Source: Leptospira brenneri (GTDB lineage: Bacteria > Spirochaetota > Leptospiria > Leptospirales > Leptospiraceae). From it: 64,000 nt of DNA. The stretch lies in assembly GCF_002812125.1 (NCBI RefSeq), contig NZ_NPDQ01000009.1:1-64000 (forward strand), given 5' to 3'. Under the pieces are notes generated by a model. The model was given only the letters and a program-made list of their open reading frames with translations. It made no database searches and was not told where the DNA came from. The position numbers were made by a program, and so were the translations under genes. This document shows positions 20,896 through 30,063 of this stretch, one piece after another. Numbering within the stretch: position 1 is the stretch's first letter; each line of letters opens with the position of its first letter.

Positions 20896-21804
20896 ATGAC
20901 CGATTTACATCGACTTTCTCATCTAGACCAACTAGAATCGGAAGCCATCTATATTTTAAGAGAGGTAGCAGCTCAATTTGAAAGGCCTGCCCTTCTGTTT
21001 TCGGGAGGGAAGGATTCTATTTGTTTAGTCCATCTTGCACTCAAAGCCTTCCGACCTGGAAAATTTCCATTCCCACTCGTTCATATTGATACAGGGCATA
21101 ACTTTGATGAGGCGCTAAAATTCAGAGATGATTTGGCAGAACGAACTGGAGAAAAACTAATTGTTCGTTATGTGCAAGACTCTATCGACCAAGGAAAGGC
21201 CGTTGAAGAAAAAGGTAAATTTCCAAGTCGCAATGCCATCCAAGCGGTGACACTTCTAGATACCATAGCTGAGTTTAAATTCGATGCTTGTATTGGTGGG
21301 GCTCGTCGAGATGAAGAAAAGGCAAGAGCCAAAGAAAGAATTTTTTCTGTCAGAGATGAATTTGGATCTTGGGATCCAAAACTCCAACGTCCTGAACTTT
21401 GGAATATCTATAATGGAAAAATCCATGTCGGTGAAAATGTTCGTGTGTTTCCTATCAGCAACTGGACAGAACTTGATGTTTGGGAATACATTCGCAAAGA
21501 AAAAATAGAACTTCCTTCTTTGTATTTTTCTCACAGGAGAGAAATTGTATGGCGAGAAGACCTAGTATTTCCGGTATCCAAATTCATTAGTTTAGATAAT
21601 TCCGATAAAGTGGAAACAAGAACGGTTCGTTTCCGAACTGTGGGAGATATGACCTGCACAGCAGCTGTCGAATCCGAAGCCAATTCCATTGACGACATCA
21701 TTCGCGAAATCCAAGTTTCAAGAACAACTGAAAGAGGCTCACGTCTTGATGACAAACGTTCCGAAGCAGCCATGGAAGATAGAAAAAAAGGCGGATACTT
21801 TTAA
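20896..21804 (+). CDS. cysD: Sulfate adenylyltransferase subunit 2
   Basis: Catalytic ATP-sulfurylase subunit making APS from ATP and sulfate. The 302 residues match CysD exactly in size. It has the PP-loop SGGKDSICLVHLA and the family block GGARRDEEKARAKERIFS, then WNIYNG, FPISNWTELDVWEYI and the C-terminal RTTERGSRLDDKRSEAAME. Its stop codon shares one base with the cysN ATG (TAATG), so the two subunits are translationally coupled. Confidence 0.97.
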   Translation: MTDLHRLSHLDQLESEAIYILREVAAQFERPALLFSGGKDSICLVHLALKAFRPGKFPFPLVHIDTGHNFDEALKFRDDLAERTGEKLIVRYVQDSIDQGKAVEEKGKFPSRNAIQAVTLLDTIAEFKFDACIGGARRDEEKARAKERIFSVRDEFGSWDPKLQRPELWNIYNGKIHVGENVRVFPISNWTELDVWEYIRKEKIELPSLYFSHRREIVWREDLVFPVSKFISLDNSDKVETRTVRFRTVGDMTCTAAVESEANSIDDIIREIQVSRTTERGSRLDDKRSEAAMEDRKKGGYF

Positions 21805-23036
21805 TGGATATTTTACGTTTTATTACTGCTGGTAGTGTGGATGATGGAAAGTCAACCCTCATCGGACGATTGTTATATGATAGTAAATCTATTTTTCAAG
21901 ACCAATTAGAAGCGATTGAAAAAGCAGGCCAAGTGAATGGTCAAATCAACCTCGCCCTTCTCACTGACGGACTAAAAGCCGAAAGAGAACAAGGGATCAC
22001 CATCGACGTTGCTTATAAATACTTCTCGACACCCAAAAGAAAGTTTATCATTGCCGATGCACCGGGTCACGTCCAATACACAAGAAATATGGTAACTGGC
22101 GCATCTAACTCTGATCTTGCGATCATTTTAATTGATGCTAGAAAAGGTGTGATCGAACAAACCTATAGACATTCCTATATTGTATCTCTACTGCGTATTC
22201 CGTATGTTGTTGTTTGTATCAACAAAATGGACTTAGTCGATTTTTCTGAGGAAGTATTTTTAAACATTCAAAAACAATATTTAGAATTTGCAAAAGACCT
22301 AGATTTAAAATCAATCCACTTCCTTCCAATTTCCGCACTCAATGGGGACAACGTGGTGGATCTATCAGCATCCATGCCTTGGTGGAAAGGAAAATCACTC
22401 CTTGGTTTTTTAGAAGACATTGAACTTCATACAGAAGAAGAATCTCCTGCACCGAGATTTCCTGTGCAAAATGTAATCCGCCCTCAAACGACAGAATACC
22501 ATGATTACAGAGGTTATGCGGGTCAAATTCGCAGTGGCCATTTCACCGTTGGTGATTCCATTACCGTTTTACCGAGTGGCCTAAAATCCAAAATCAAAGC
22601 CATTGATACCTATGCAGGTTCCGTGAATTCTGCCTATGCTCCCATGTCCGTTGCCATTCGGTTGGAAGATGAAATCGACGTGAGCCGTGGGGATATGCTC
22701 GTTGTCACTGGACAAGAGCCCACTACCTCACAAGACCTGGAAGCCCATATTTGTTGGATGGACCAAAAGCCGATGACTCCGGGTTCCAAATATTTACTCC
22801 GCCAAACCACAAATGCGGTAAAGGCCTCCATTCGTTCCTTGGAATACCGAGTGGAAACAAGCACTCATGAAAAGAAGGAACAGACAAGCCTAGCCCTAAA
22901 TGAAATAGGAAAGGTCACGATCAGGACGGCAAAACCAGTAGCATATGACCCTTATTCCAAAATTCGAGGCACCGGTAGCTTTGTTTTGGTCGATGAAGGG
23001 ACCAACCAAACGGTCGCGGCGGGAATGTTATTGTAG
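21804..23036 (+). CDS. cysN: Sulfate adenylyltransferase subunit 1 (GTPase)
   Basis: GTPase subunit that drives APS formation with CysD. Motifs are the P-loop GSVDDGKS (10-17), DAPGH, NKMD and a C-terminal EF-Tu-like barrel pair. At 410 residues it is shorter than enteric CysN (about 475) and is not fused to the APS kinase CysC. This matches the APS-type CysH upstream, since no PAPS is needed. It ends the cysH-cysD-cysN run; a separate candidate promoter follows for the dioxygenase gene. Confidence 0.96.
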   Translation: MDILRFITAGSVDDGKSTLIGRLLYDSKSIFQDQLEAIEKAGQVNGQINLALLTDGLKAEREQGITIDVAYKYFSTPKRKFIIADAPGHVQYTRNMVTGASNSDLAIILIDARKGVIEQTYRHSYIVSLLRIPYVVVCINKMDLVDFSEEVFLNIQKQYLEFAKDLDLKSIHFLPISALNGDNVVDLSASMPWWKGKSLLGFLEDIELHTEEESPAPRFPVQNVIRPQTTEYHDYRGYAGQIRSGHFTVGDSITVLPSGLKSKIKAIDTYAGSVNSAYAPMSVAIRLEDEIDVSRGDMLVVTGQEPTTSQDLEAHICWMDQKPMTPGSKYLLRQTTNAVKASIRSLEYRVETSTHEKKEQTSLALNEIGKVTIRTAKPVAYDPYSKIRGTGSFVLVDEGTNQTVAAGMLL

Positions 23037-23066
23037 AACTTTAGTTCAATATAACAGATTTTTTCT

Positions 23067-23075
23067 TGCTATAAA
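23067..23075 (+). promoter_or_regulatory. Extended -10 candidate before the TauD-like gene
   Basis: TG-C-TATAAA at 23067-23075 matches an extended -10 element 30 nt upstream of the dioxygenase start. No convincing -35 is present, as expected for extended -10 promoters. Confidence 0.35.
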
Positions 23076-23104
23076 ATAACGGGGTTCAATAAGATGGCAG
23101 TAGT

Positions 23105-24175
23105 ATGAGCCGAGCCACTACGACTGCCACCCATTGGATCCGAAAGTCTTTCATCGGGGAGACAAAACTTCCCATCGTTTATGAACCCGGAGAGGAAAAA
23201 GATCTTACAGACCTAACCCACTGGATCCAAAAAAACCAGAAAGAATGGAGAGAGGATCTCAAAACCTACGGAGCCATTCTCTTTCGTGGTTTCCCCATCC
23301 ATGAAGCAACCGACTTCCAATCTGTTTTGTTCGCCACGGAAGAAAAAAAATTGGGTGAATTCTATTTGGGAACTTCTCCCAGAGATCAAGTCGTAAAACA
23401 CGTGTTTACTGCAAGTGAGCTCCCTCCTCACTATCCGATCATGCAACATGCTGAGATGAGTTTTCTAGATAACCCACCAAAACTATTATTCTTTTATGCA
23501 GAAAAAGCTGCAGAAACTGGTGGTGAATCTCCCATTGCAGATCTTAGAGAAATTTATAAAGATATTGATCCGAAGATCAAAGAAAAAATCCAGAACCATG
23601 GAATCCGTTATAGAAGACGTTATGATGGTCCATCGACGAAAGCTAGGTTCTCATTATGGAAAACCAAACGTTGGGACGAAATGTTTGGAACTACCAATCT
23701 AGATGAAGTTAAAAAGATCTCAGACAAAAATCGATTCCAATTGGATTGGTTCGGGCAAGATTCCTTAACCATCACCAATGAACAATCGGGTTTTAGAGTT
23801 CATCCAGAAGCAAAAACTATTGCATGGCATAACCATTCACAAACTTTCCATTACCAAGCAGCAGTTAGCGAAGTTTGGAAAATATTCAAAAGACAAAAAA
23901 CATTTAGAGCCCTTGGTGTTGCCCTTCTCCTCACACTCCTAACATTGATCAAACGAATTTCTGGACAGGAATCTCATGACGTACATGTTACCTATGGAAA
24001 TGGAGAAGAAATTTCAGCAAAAGAAATGAAATCGATTGCCGATGTGTTTTGGAAACATTTAGTCGCAATTCCATGGCAAACAGGAGATGTAATGATCATT
24101 GATAACCTGTCTGTTTCACACGGTAGACTCCCCTTTACCGGCCCACGTCGAATTCTTGTAGGATGGTCAGACTAA
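23105..24175 (+). CDS. TauD/TfdA-family Fe(II)/2-oxoglutarate dioxygenase
   Basis: A 356-residue non-haem iron oxygenase. The facial triad is readable as QHAEMS (His-x-Glu rather than His-x-Asp) and the distal His in NLSVSHGRLPF, with a 2-oxoglutarate-binding Arg in GPRRILVG. RGFPIHEATDF is the typical N-terminal turn. The His-x-Glu form and overall pattern resemble the SyrP-like branch, so substrate is uncertain. A hydrophobic run (FRALGVALLLTLLTLI) before the C-terminal motif is unusual. It sits between cysN and a BASS transporter gene starting 1 nt after its stop. Sulfite release from an imported sulfonate would fit the context but is inference. Confidence 0.85.
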   Translation: MSRATTTATHWIRKSFIGETKLPIVYEPGEEKDLTDLTHWIQKNQKEWREDLKTYGAILFRGFPIHEATDFQSVLFATEEKKLGEFYLGTSPRDQVVKHVFTASELPPHYPIMQHAEMSFLDNPPKLLFFYAEKAAETGGESPIADLREIYKDIDPKIKEKIQNHGIRYRRRYDGPSTKARFSLWKTKRWDEMFGTTNLDEVKKISDKNRFQLDWFGQDSLTITNEQSGFRVHPEAKTIAWHNHSQTFHYQAAVSEVWKIFKRQKTFRALGVALLLTLLTLIKRISGQESHDVHVTYGNGEEISAKEMKSIADVFWKHLVAIPWQTGDVMIIDNLSVSHGRLPFTGPRRILVGWSD

Positions 24176-24176
24176 A

Positions 24177-25085
24177 ATGGATATTAATTCAGTTCGCCTT
24201 AATTTTAACAAAGACTCAGTTTACCTAATCAATGCTCTCGTTGGTTTTATTATGTTTGGAATTGCTTTGGAATTAAAACTCCAAGACTTCAAACATCTAC
24301 TCCGCTATCCCAAACCAGCGTTTGTTGGTCTATTTAGCCAATACATTCTGTTACCAGTAGCCACCCTCCTCATCATTTGGGTGATCAATCCTCATCCAGG
24401 TCTTGCTCTCGGTATGGTTCTTGTGGCTGCTTGTCCCGGTGGGAATATGTCAAATTTTTTCACACATTTAGCGAAGGGAAATTTAGCTTTATCTGTGAGT
24501 TTAACCACGTTTTCCTCTGCTTTCGCTTTTATTCTGACTCCTATTGGATTTTTCTTTTGGGGAAATTTACTGCCCATCACTCGGGAGTATCTTAAATCGA
24601 TTTCAGTCAGTCCTTATGAGATTTTAGTTTCCATCACGGTCTTACTTGTCGTCCCACTCATCCTAGGAATTCTCTTTCAAAAATTTTTTCCAAAACTCAC
24701 ACACACTGTGAAACGCGCAGTGCAAAGGATTTCGATTTTATTACTCGGCTTTTTTATTGTAGGAGCTCTCGCGAGTAACTGGAAGTTCTTTAAAGAGTAC
24801 ATCCATCTGCTCTTTGGGCTTGTATTCGTGATGAACTTGGCCGGACTTTCTTTAGGATATTACTTTGCTAAACTGTTTCGTTTACCATTAGGCGATAGAA
24901 AAACGGTAGCGATCGAAACAGGAATTCAAAACTCAAGTCTTGGCCTTGCGATTGTCTTCGGTTTCTTTGATGGACTGGGCGGTATGGCAATGATTTGTGC
25001 TTGGTGGGGAATCTGGCACCTGATAGCCGGTGCCGCGATTGCTACTTATTGGAATAAAACTGCTCCCAAGGAATTGGAATCTTAA
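24177..25085 (+). CDS. Bile acid:sodium symporter (BASS) family transporter
   Basis: A 302-residue membrane protein with nine to ten hydrophobic segments. Family signatures are GIALELKLQDF near the N-terminus, AACPGGNMSNFFTHLAKGNLALSVSLT and the C-terminal IETGIQNSSLGLAIV. BASS members import organic anions (bile acids, pyruvate, pantothenate precursors, sulfonated or sulfated compounds) with sodium. It starts 1 nt after the dioxygenase stop, so the pair is almost certainly co-translated. The 3' end overlaps convergent cysI by 4 bp. Substrate is unknown. Confidence 0.9.
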   Translation: MDINSVRLNFNKDSVYLINALVGFIMFGIALELKLQDFKHLLRYPKPAFVGLFSQYILLPVATLLIIWVINPHPGLALGMVLVAACPGGNMSNFFTHLAKGNLALSVSLTTFSSAFAFILTPIGFFFWGNLLPITREYLKSISVSPYEILVSITVLLVVPLILGILFQKFFPKLTHTVKRAVQRISILLLGFFIVGALASNWKFFKEYIHLLFGLVFVMNLAGLSLGYYFAKLFRLPLGDRKTVAIETGIQNSSLGLAIVFGFFDGLGGMAMICAWWGIWHLIAGAAIATYWNKTAPKELES

Positions 25086-26749
25086 TTTAAGATTCCAATT
25101 CGATTGATATAATCTCCAAAAGACTCTTTGGAATTTCTTTCTTTTGCAAATTTTCCAAAGAGCCCATCTAATTCAGAAAGAATTGCTGTTTCATCCAAAT
25201 CTTCTTTATACTTACGATTGAGCCTGTAACCTTCCGCATCTGCTCCCAAATGTAAATTGTACTTTCCATAAGAAGTTCCGACAAGTCCAATCTCAGAAAT
25301 ATAAGGCCGTGCACATCCATTGGGACAACCTGTCATTCGGATCGATACTGGTTCTTCTGCAAGTCCATGTTTTCCAAGGATGGGTTCAATCTTATCAATG
25401 AGGCTAGGAAGGTATCTCTGTCCTTCGGCCAAAGCCAAAGAACAAGTACTTAATGCCACACAAGCGATTGAATTTTTACGAATCGGAGAAACCTCTGCCG
25501 TTTTTCGATGAACACCAAACTTAACGAGAATGGATTCAATGAGATCCTTATCTTTTGGAAAAATATCAGAAAGAATTAAGTTTTGATTACAAGTGAAACG
25601 AAACGTTGCTCTTCTAGTTTTGGAAACTTCTAAAAGTGCTGTTTTTAAGTTGTAACCATGTTCATCACAAACACGACCATTTTCCACAAACACAGTATAA
25701 TGCCAGTTACCTGCTGCATCTTGTTTCCAACCAAAATCGTCAATCCTTTGTGTGAATTGATAATCTTTTGTCGGTTCAAAACTAATCCCGGTTCTTTTTT
25801 CTACTTCTCTTTTGTAAAACTCAACACCCAATCGGTCCAAAGTATACTTCAAACGAGAGAGTTTTCGATCTTCACGATTTCCGAAATCTCTCTGTACGGT
25901 TACAATTTCATAAACGACTTTTAAGATATCTTTTTTAGGAATAAAACCAAATACAGTTCCCACTCTTGGATATGTATCTGGATTTCCATGTGTGGTTCCG
26001 AGACCACCACCAACGGCTACATTGAAACCAACGAGTTGCCCATTCTCAATGATGGCGATGAGTCCGATATCATTCGTAAAAAGATCTACATCGTTATAAG
26101 GAGGAATTGCAATTGCAATTTTAAACTTACGAGGCAAGTAAACATCTTTGTATAATGGATCTTCTGGTTCTTCCTTTTCAGCCAAAAGACTTTCATCGAG
26201 CCAGATCTCATAATAAGCTCTTGTTTTTGGCAAAAGGGAACGACTGATTTCCCCTGCATACCCAAACACCTCTTTGTGCAAAGGACTTGTGGCAGGGTTT
26301 GAAGTACAAGTTACGTTACGATTGACATCCCCACAAGCAGCAACGGAATCCAAAAACACAGAATCAAACGCTTTGATGGTTGGTTTGATTTTTGCTTTTA
26401 AAATTCCATGAAGTTGCACTGTTTGGCGTGTTGTGATTTTAATGGTTCCTGTGGAATTTTCACCAGCCACATTATGTAAGGCTTCCCAGTGGACAGGCCC
26501 AATCATTCCACCAGGGATTCGCAAACGAATCATAAAGGAATAAAGTCGTTCTAATTTTTTTACAGCACGTTCTTCTCGACGATCACGATCATCTTGTTGG
26601 TACATTCCATGAAACTTGAGTAGTAGTTGGTCATCGGAACGAAGAGAACCAGTATGTTCATCTTTCAAACTTTCTGCAAGTGTTCCCCTAAGCCCTCGAC
26701 TGAGGCGTTTTACTTTTTCTGCGATTGATTCTTTTTTTTGTTCTGCCAT
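25082..26749 (-). CDS. cysI: Sulfite reductase hemoprotein (beta) subunit
   Basis: Six-electron reduction of sulfite to sulfide using siroheme coupled to a 4Fe-4S cluster, 555 residues. The duplicated nitrite/sulfite reductase half-domains are visible, with TRQTVQLHGI near the N-terminus and cluster/siroheme ligands in CVALSTCSLA and TGCPNGCARPY. It follows cysJ by 7 nt on the same strand, giving the classic flavoprotein-hemoprotein pair. Nitrite reductase is a weaker alternative given the CysJ partner and sulfur context. Confidence 0.95.
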   Translation of the reverse strand: MAEQKKESIAEKVKRLSRGLRGTLAESLKDEHTGSLRSDDQLLLKFHGMYQQDDRDRREERAVKKLERLYSFMIRLRIPGGMIGPVHWEALHNVAGENSTGTIKITTRQTVQLHGILKAKIKPTIKAFDSVFLDSVAACGDVNRNVTCTSNPATSPLHKEVFGYAGEISRSLLPKTRAYYEIWLDESLLAEKEEPEDPLYKDVYLPRKFKIAIAIPPYNDVDLFTNDIGLIAIIENGQLVGFNVAVGGGLGTTHGNPDTYPRVGTVFGFIPKKDILKVVYEIVTVQRDFGNREDRKLSRLKYTLDRLGVEFYKREVEKRTGISFEPTKDYQFTQRIDDFGWKQDAAGNWHYTVFVENGRVCDEHGYNLKTALLEVSKTRRATFRFTCNQNLILSDIFPKDKDLIESILVKFGVHRKTAEVSPIRKNSIACVALSTCSLALAEGQRYLPSLIDKIEPILGKHGLAEEPVSIRMTGCPNGCARPYISEIGLVGTSYGKYNLHLGADAEGYRLNRKYKEDLDETAILSELDGLFGKFAKERNSKESFGDYINRIGILN

Positions 26750-26756
26750 GATTACC

Positions 26757-28523
26757 TCAGTAAACGTCTTTAATGTAGCGACCGGCCTCTTCTAATTCTT
26801 TTAAATAATCAGAAGCATCTTTTCCTGTATCAAATGTTCTTTCCGATAGAATTTCAATGAGTTTGCGGTCAACATCCTTACTCATTGGATCTTTTGACCC
26901 ACATAGATAAATCACTGCTCCACTTTCGATCCACTTCAAAAGTTCGGCAGCATTTTCTCCCATTCGGTCCTGAACATAAACTTTCTGCTTTGTATCTCTA
27001 GAGAAAGCAGCATTTAACTTATGCAATACGCCTGTATCCATTAGTTCCAAAAGCTCTGTTTGGTAATAAAAATCGGAGACAAAATTTCGTTCTCCAAAAA
27101 ATAACCAATTCTTTCCATTGCCACTGGATTGTTCTCTTTCAAATAAAAAACTTCTAAAAGGAGCAATTCCTGTCCCCGGCCCAATCATAATGATATCAGT
27201 ATCGGGACTTGGTAACCGGAAGGAATTATTTCTTTGGATGAAGAAAGGAACCACATCCCCTTCTTTTAAATCTGCTAAAAATCCAGAACAAAAACCAGTT
27301 TTAATACCAGTAAAAGTTTCGATTTCTACTTCTGCGACTGTTAGATGGACTTCTTCTTCACCGTGTGCTGCCGGGCTAGAAGCAATCGAATAATATCTTG
27401 GAACAATTGGTTCCAAGATATCAACAAGTGCCTGAAGTTCTAATTGTTTTTCAGAAGGATATAATGTTAATAAAACATCTAAATCCAATTTACCGGAAGG
27501 GATTTCTTTTCCAACAAGACCCGCATATTTTTGGATCACTCTATCAGGTAAAAAACGTGCTGATACTTTTTTACGGAATAAATCATAAGCCATCCAAGTT
27601 TCCCCTTTATAAGTAACTCGAGACTCACGATCTGTTTTTAACAAAGACATAATTCTGTTCACTTCATCTTCGCGATTGTATGCTAAGAACCCAGCACTAT
27701 CGCCTGGAAGATAATCAACAGGAACTGGAGATTTGATTTCGATATGTCTTGTTGATTTACTAGCACCGACATCATTTAAAACAATATTTGTAACAACAGT
27801 GCCTTCATAAACAACCTTACCACCAGCTGCTGGTTTGGTTACGGGGCCTTGATTGGGTTTTTGAGTTTGTGTTGTTGCTGTTTTAGAATGTGCATTGAGT
27901 TTAGAAATAAGTTCACTCATCCAGGGTTTGGCAACCAAGTCAAAGTCTACATCACATTTTCCTAATGGTTGGATACGTTCTGCACCTAATTTAGCGAGCA
28001 GCGAATCAACATCTTCACCGGTTTGGCAGAAAAGTGGGTAACTTGTATCACCTAATCCAAGTACAGCGAATTTAACTTTTGATAATGAATCTTTTGAATC
28101 GGTCAAAATTTGAATGAAAGGTTTTGCCGCTTGAGGTGGTTCTCCATCTCCATGAGTTGAAACCACAACAAATAAATATTCTTCTTCTTTAAGATCTTTA
28201 GCTTTGTAAGTATCTGTACTTTTTAACTTGGCAGAGACGCCAAGTTCTTTTAATTTTTTAACAAGTTCTGTTCCAAGTTTCTTCGAATTGCCAGTTTCCG
28301 TCCCATAAACAACGCTGCATTGGATGGGTTGAGTTTTTAAATTTCCATGTAAAGGGTCTGTTCCCGAATCAATGCTCACAGGAGGTGTGAGGGAGACATC
28401 TACACTTCCCCCAATACTTGCCTGAGTGAGCGCTGATAAATATCCAGACATCCACACCCATTCGTCCTTTGTGGATTCCTTCAGTAACTGTAAAAAGCGA
28501 TTGCGTTTCTCATCGGATAGCAT
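26757..28523 (-). CDS. cysJ: Sulfite reductase flavoprotein (alpha) subunit
   Basis: Transfers NADPH electrons through FAD and FMN to CysI. The 588 residues contain a flavodoxin domain (CSVVYGTETGNSKKLG, about 70-85; STHGDGEPPQ), a linker rich in Thr/Pro/Gln, the FAD-binding RYYSIASSP, and the NADPH-binding GPGTGIAPFRSFLFER with C-terminal YLCGSKDPMSKDV. The divergent 165-bp region to cobA holds a palindrome that could coordinate both operons. Confidence 0.96.
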   Translation of the reverse strand: MLSDEKRNRFLQLLKESTKDEWVWMSGYLSALTQASIGGSVDVSLTPPVSIDSGTDPLHGNLKTQPIQCSVVYGTETGNSKKLGTELVKKLKELGVSAKLKSTDTYKAKDLKEEEYLFVVVSTHGDGEPPQAAKPFIQILTDSKDSLSKVKFAVLGLGDTSYPLFCQTGEDVDSLLAKLGAERIQPLGKCDVDFDLVAKPWMSELISKLNAHSKTATTQTQKPNQGPVTKPAAGGKVVYEGTVVTNIVLNDVGASKSTRHIEIKSPVPVDYLPGDSAGFLAYNREDEVNRIMSLLKTDRESRVTYKGETWMAYDLFRKKVSARFLPDRVIQKYAGLVGKEIPSGKLDLDVLLTLYPSEKQLELQALVDILEPIVPRYYSIASSPAAHGEEEVHLTVAEVEIETFTGIKTGFCSGFLADLKEGDVVPFFIQRNNSFRLPSPDTDIIMIGPGTGIAPFRSFLFEREQSSGNGKNWLFFGERNFVSDFYYQTELLELMDTGVLHKLNAAFSRDTKQKVYVQDRMGENAAELLKWIESGAVIYLCGSKDPMSKDVDRKLIEILSERTFDTGKDASDYLKELEEAGRYIKDVY

Positions 28524-28651
28524 AAAAACCTATTTTTGATTTGGATTCCAGTAAAACATCCAAAAAGTCTGATAAATTGAATCTTCCTCCAGAGATATAG
28601 CCCAAGTAAACCAAAAAACTGGAGATTTTGTAGAAATAATTAGCCAATCAC

Positions 28652-28675
28652 TTGACTATTTCGTGCGATATCGCA
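28652..28675. promoter_or_regulatory. TTGACT box and 12-bp palindrome between cysJ and cobA
   Basis: TTGACT (28652-28657) is followed by ATTTCGT (28658-28664) and the perfect palindrome TGCGATATCGCA (28664-28675). This lies 13 nt before the cobA start in the divergent region. ATTTCGT also forms a half-site of the palindrome upstream of sbp, hinting at a shared sulfur regulator. Function is inferred only. Confidence 0.4.
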
Positions 28676-28688
28676 AGGTATAACAGAT

Positions 28689-29480
28689 ATGTCCTCCAAT
28701 AAGACAGAACATGGGTTTGTCAGTTTTGTGAGCGGTGGCCCCGGTCCCATTGACCTTTTGACCCTCCGTGGGCGAAGCCGCATCGAATCCGCCGAGGTCA
28801 TTCTTTACGATGCTCTACTCGATCCAGGCTTTTTAGACTTATTTCCTGAGGATGCTCAGATTCTTTACGTTGGAAAAAGAGCAAACGAACATGCCCGCAC
28901 CCAGTTAGAGATCAACGCCCTACTTGTAGAATTTGCATCACAAGGAAAAAGGGTGGTGCGTCTGAAAGGCGGCGATGCTTCTATTTTTGGAAGGCTTGCC
29001 GAAGAGATCCAAAGTTTAGAAGAAGTGGGAATTCCTTTCGAGGTAATTCCGGGAGTGAGTTCCGTAACAACGGGAATGGCTGAATTAGGTCTCTCTCTCA
29101 CGGTTCGTGGAATATCCAGACAAATCATCATCCTCGATGGTCATACCATTTTAGAAGACGAACGCAGTTGGATCGGGATGGAAAATTTTTTAGGCACCAT
29201 TGCCATCCTGATGGGAAGTAAAAAAACAAAGGAACTTGCAGAAACGTTAATTCGTAAAGGAATCAAAGAATCAACTCCAGTGGTTCTAGCAGAAAAAGTG
29301 GGAAATGGAAATCCCGTTTATACAACATCCACTCTAGGAGAAACTGCCTTGGCTGGAATCATTAAACATTCCGCTGGTCCAGGAATCTTTTATGTGGGAG
29401 AAGTGATCCGCCCTCTTTTGAAACGCGAAGAAAAACTCCGAGGCAAAAAATCACAAAATCTCATTTCCAATGAATTATAA
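28689..29480 (+). CDS. cobA: Uroporphyrinogen-III C-methyltransferase
   Basis: Methylates uroporphyrinogen III twice with SAM to precorrin-2, the first step towards siroheme. The 263 residues carry the SUMT signatures VSGGPGPIDLLTLRG (near residue 14) and VVRLKGGDASIFGR, plus VIPGVSSV. It is a stand-alone SUMT rather than the CysG fusion. AAGG 10 nt upstream serves as ribosome-binding site. It overlaps the downstream dehydrogenase gene by 11 bp and is divergent from cysJ, whose product partner CysI needs the siroheme. Confidence 0.95.
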   Translation: MSSNKTEHGFVSFVSGGPGPIDLLTLRGRSRIESAEVILYDALLDPGFLDLFPEDAQILYVGKRANEHARTQLEINALLVEFASQGKRVVRLKGGDASIFGRLAEEIQSLEEVGIPFEVIPGVSSVTTGMAELGLSLTVRGISRQIIILDGHTILEDERSWIGMENFLGTIAILMGSKKTKELAETLIRKGIKESTPVVLAEKVGNGNPVYTTSTLGETALAGIIKHSAGPGIFYVGEVIRPLLKREEKLRGKKSQNLISNEL

Positions 29481-30063
29481 AAAATATCCCATCTTCTTAA
29501 ATTTAGAAAATAAAAATATTCTAATTGTTGGTGGAGGGAATGCTTGTTTAGAAAAACTTTTGGGACTTGAATTTACTGGTGCCAAAATCCATATCATCTC
29601 GATTCATTTTAATGCTGAAGTAAAAACTTTTTTAATTAAGTATCCAAACATCATCACAGAAGAACGTGCCGTTAAAGAAGAAGATCTGAACCATCGCGAT
29701 ATTATTTTTTTAGGTACGAATGACCCCGAAACAAATCAAAAATTCCGGACCCTTGCAAAGGCAAAAGGAATTTGGGTCAATTCGGTTGATGATCCCAAAA
29801 ATTGTGACTTCTATTCATCTTCATCAGTAACAATCGGACCAATTCAATTTGCGATATCCACCGATGGAAAGTTTGCCGGTGTTTCCTCTACTTTACGGAA
29901 ACTTTTTGAAGAAACCATCCCAGAAGAGGACCATGAGTTAATGGAAACTCTTTTTGAAATGCGTAGGAACTTAAAAGAAATCCTTCCGAGCGAAAAAGAA
30001 AGAAGACTCGCTTTAAAGGAAATTATACAAAACTTAAATTCAAAATATTTTCGTAAATCCTAA
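29470..30063 (+). CDS. Precorrin-2 dehydrogenase / sirohydrochlorin ferrochelatase-like protein
   Basis: A 197-residue protein matching the N-terminal half of CysG. It has a Rossmann NAD motif VGGGNACLEKLLGLEFTGA, GTNDPETN and VNSVDDPKNCDFYSSS. It should oxidise precorrin-2 to sirohydrochlorin; whether it also inserts iron (Met8p-like) or only dehydrogenates (SirC-like) cannot be told here. It overlaps cobA by 11 bp, completing the siroheme branch, and its 3' end overlaps the convergent lipoprotein gene by 4 bp. Confidence 0.9.
   Translation: MNYKKYPIFLNLENKNILIVGGGNACLEKLLGLEFTGAKIHIISIHFNAEVKTFLIKYPNIITEERAVKEEDLNHRDIIFLGTNDPETNQKFRTLAKAKGIWVNSVDDPKNCDFYSSSSVTIGPIQFAISTDGKFAGVSSTLRKLFEETIPEEDHELMETLFEMRRNLKEILPSEKERRLALKEIIQNLNSKYFRKS

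Noticed and set aside
28524..28688. Cobalamin or SAM riboswitch before cysJ/cobA
   Set aside because: No conserved box or multi-helix leader is visible and both genes start close to promoter-like sequence.
28679..28689. TATAAC as a -10 making cobA leaderless
   Set aside because: Spacing from TTGACT is 21 nt and an AAGG ribosome-binding site exists, so a normal leader is more likely.
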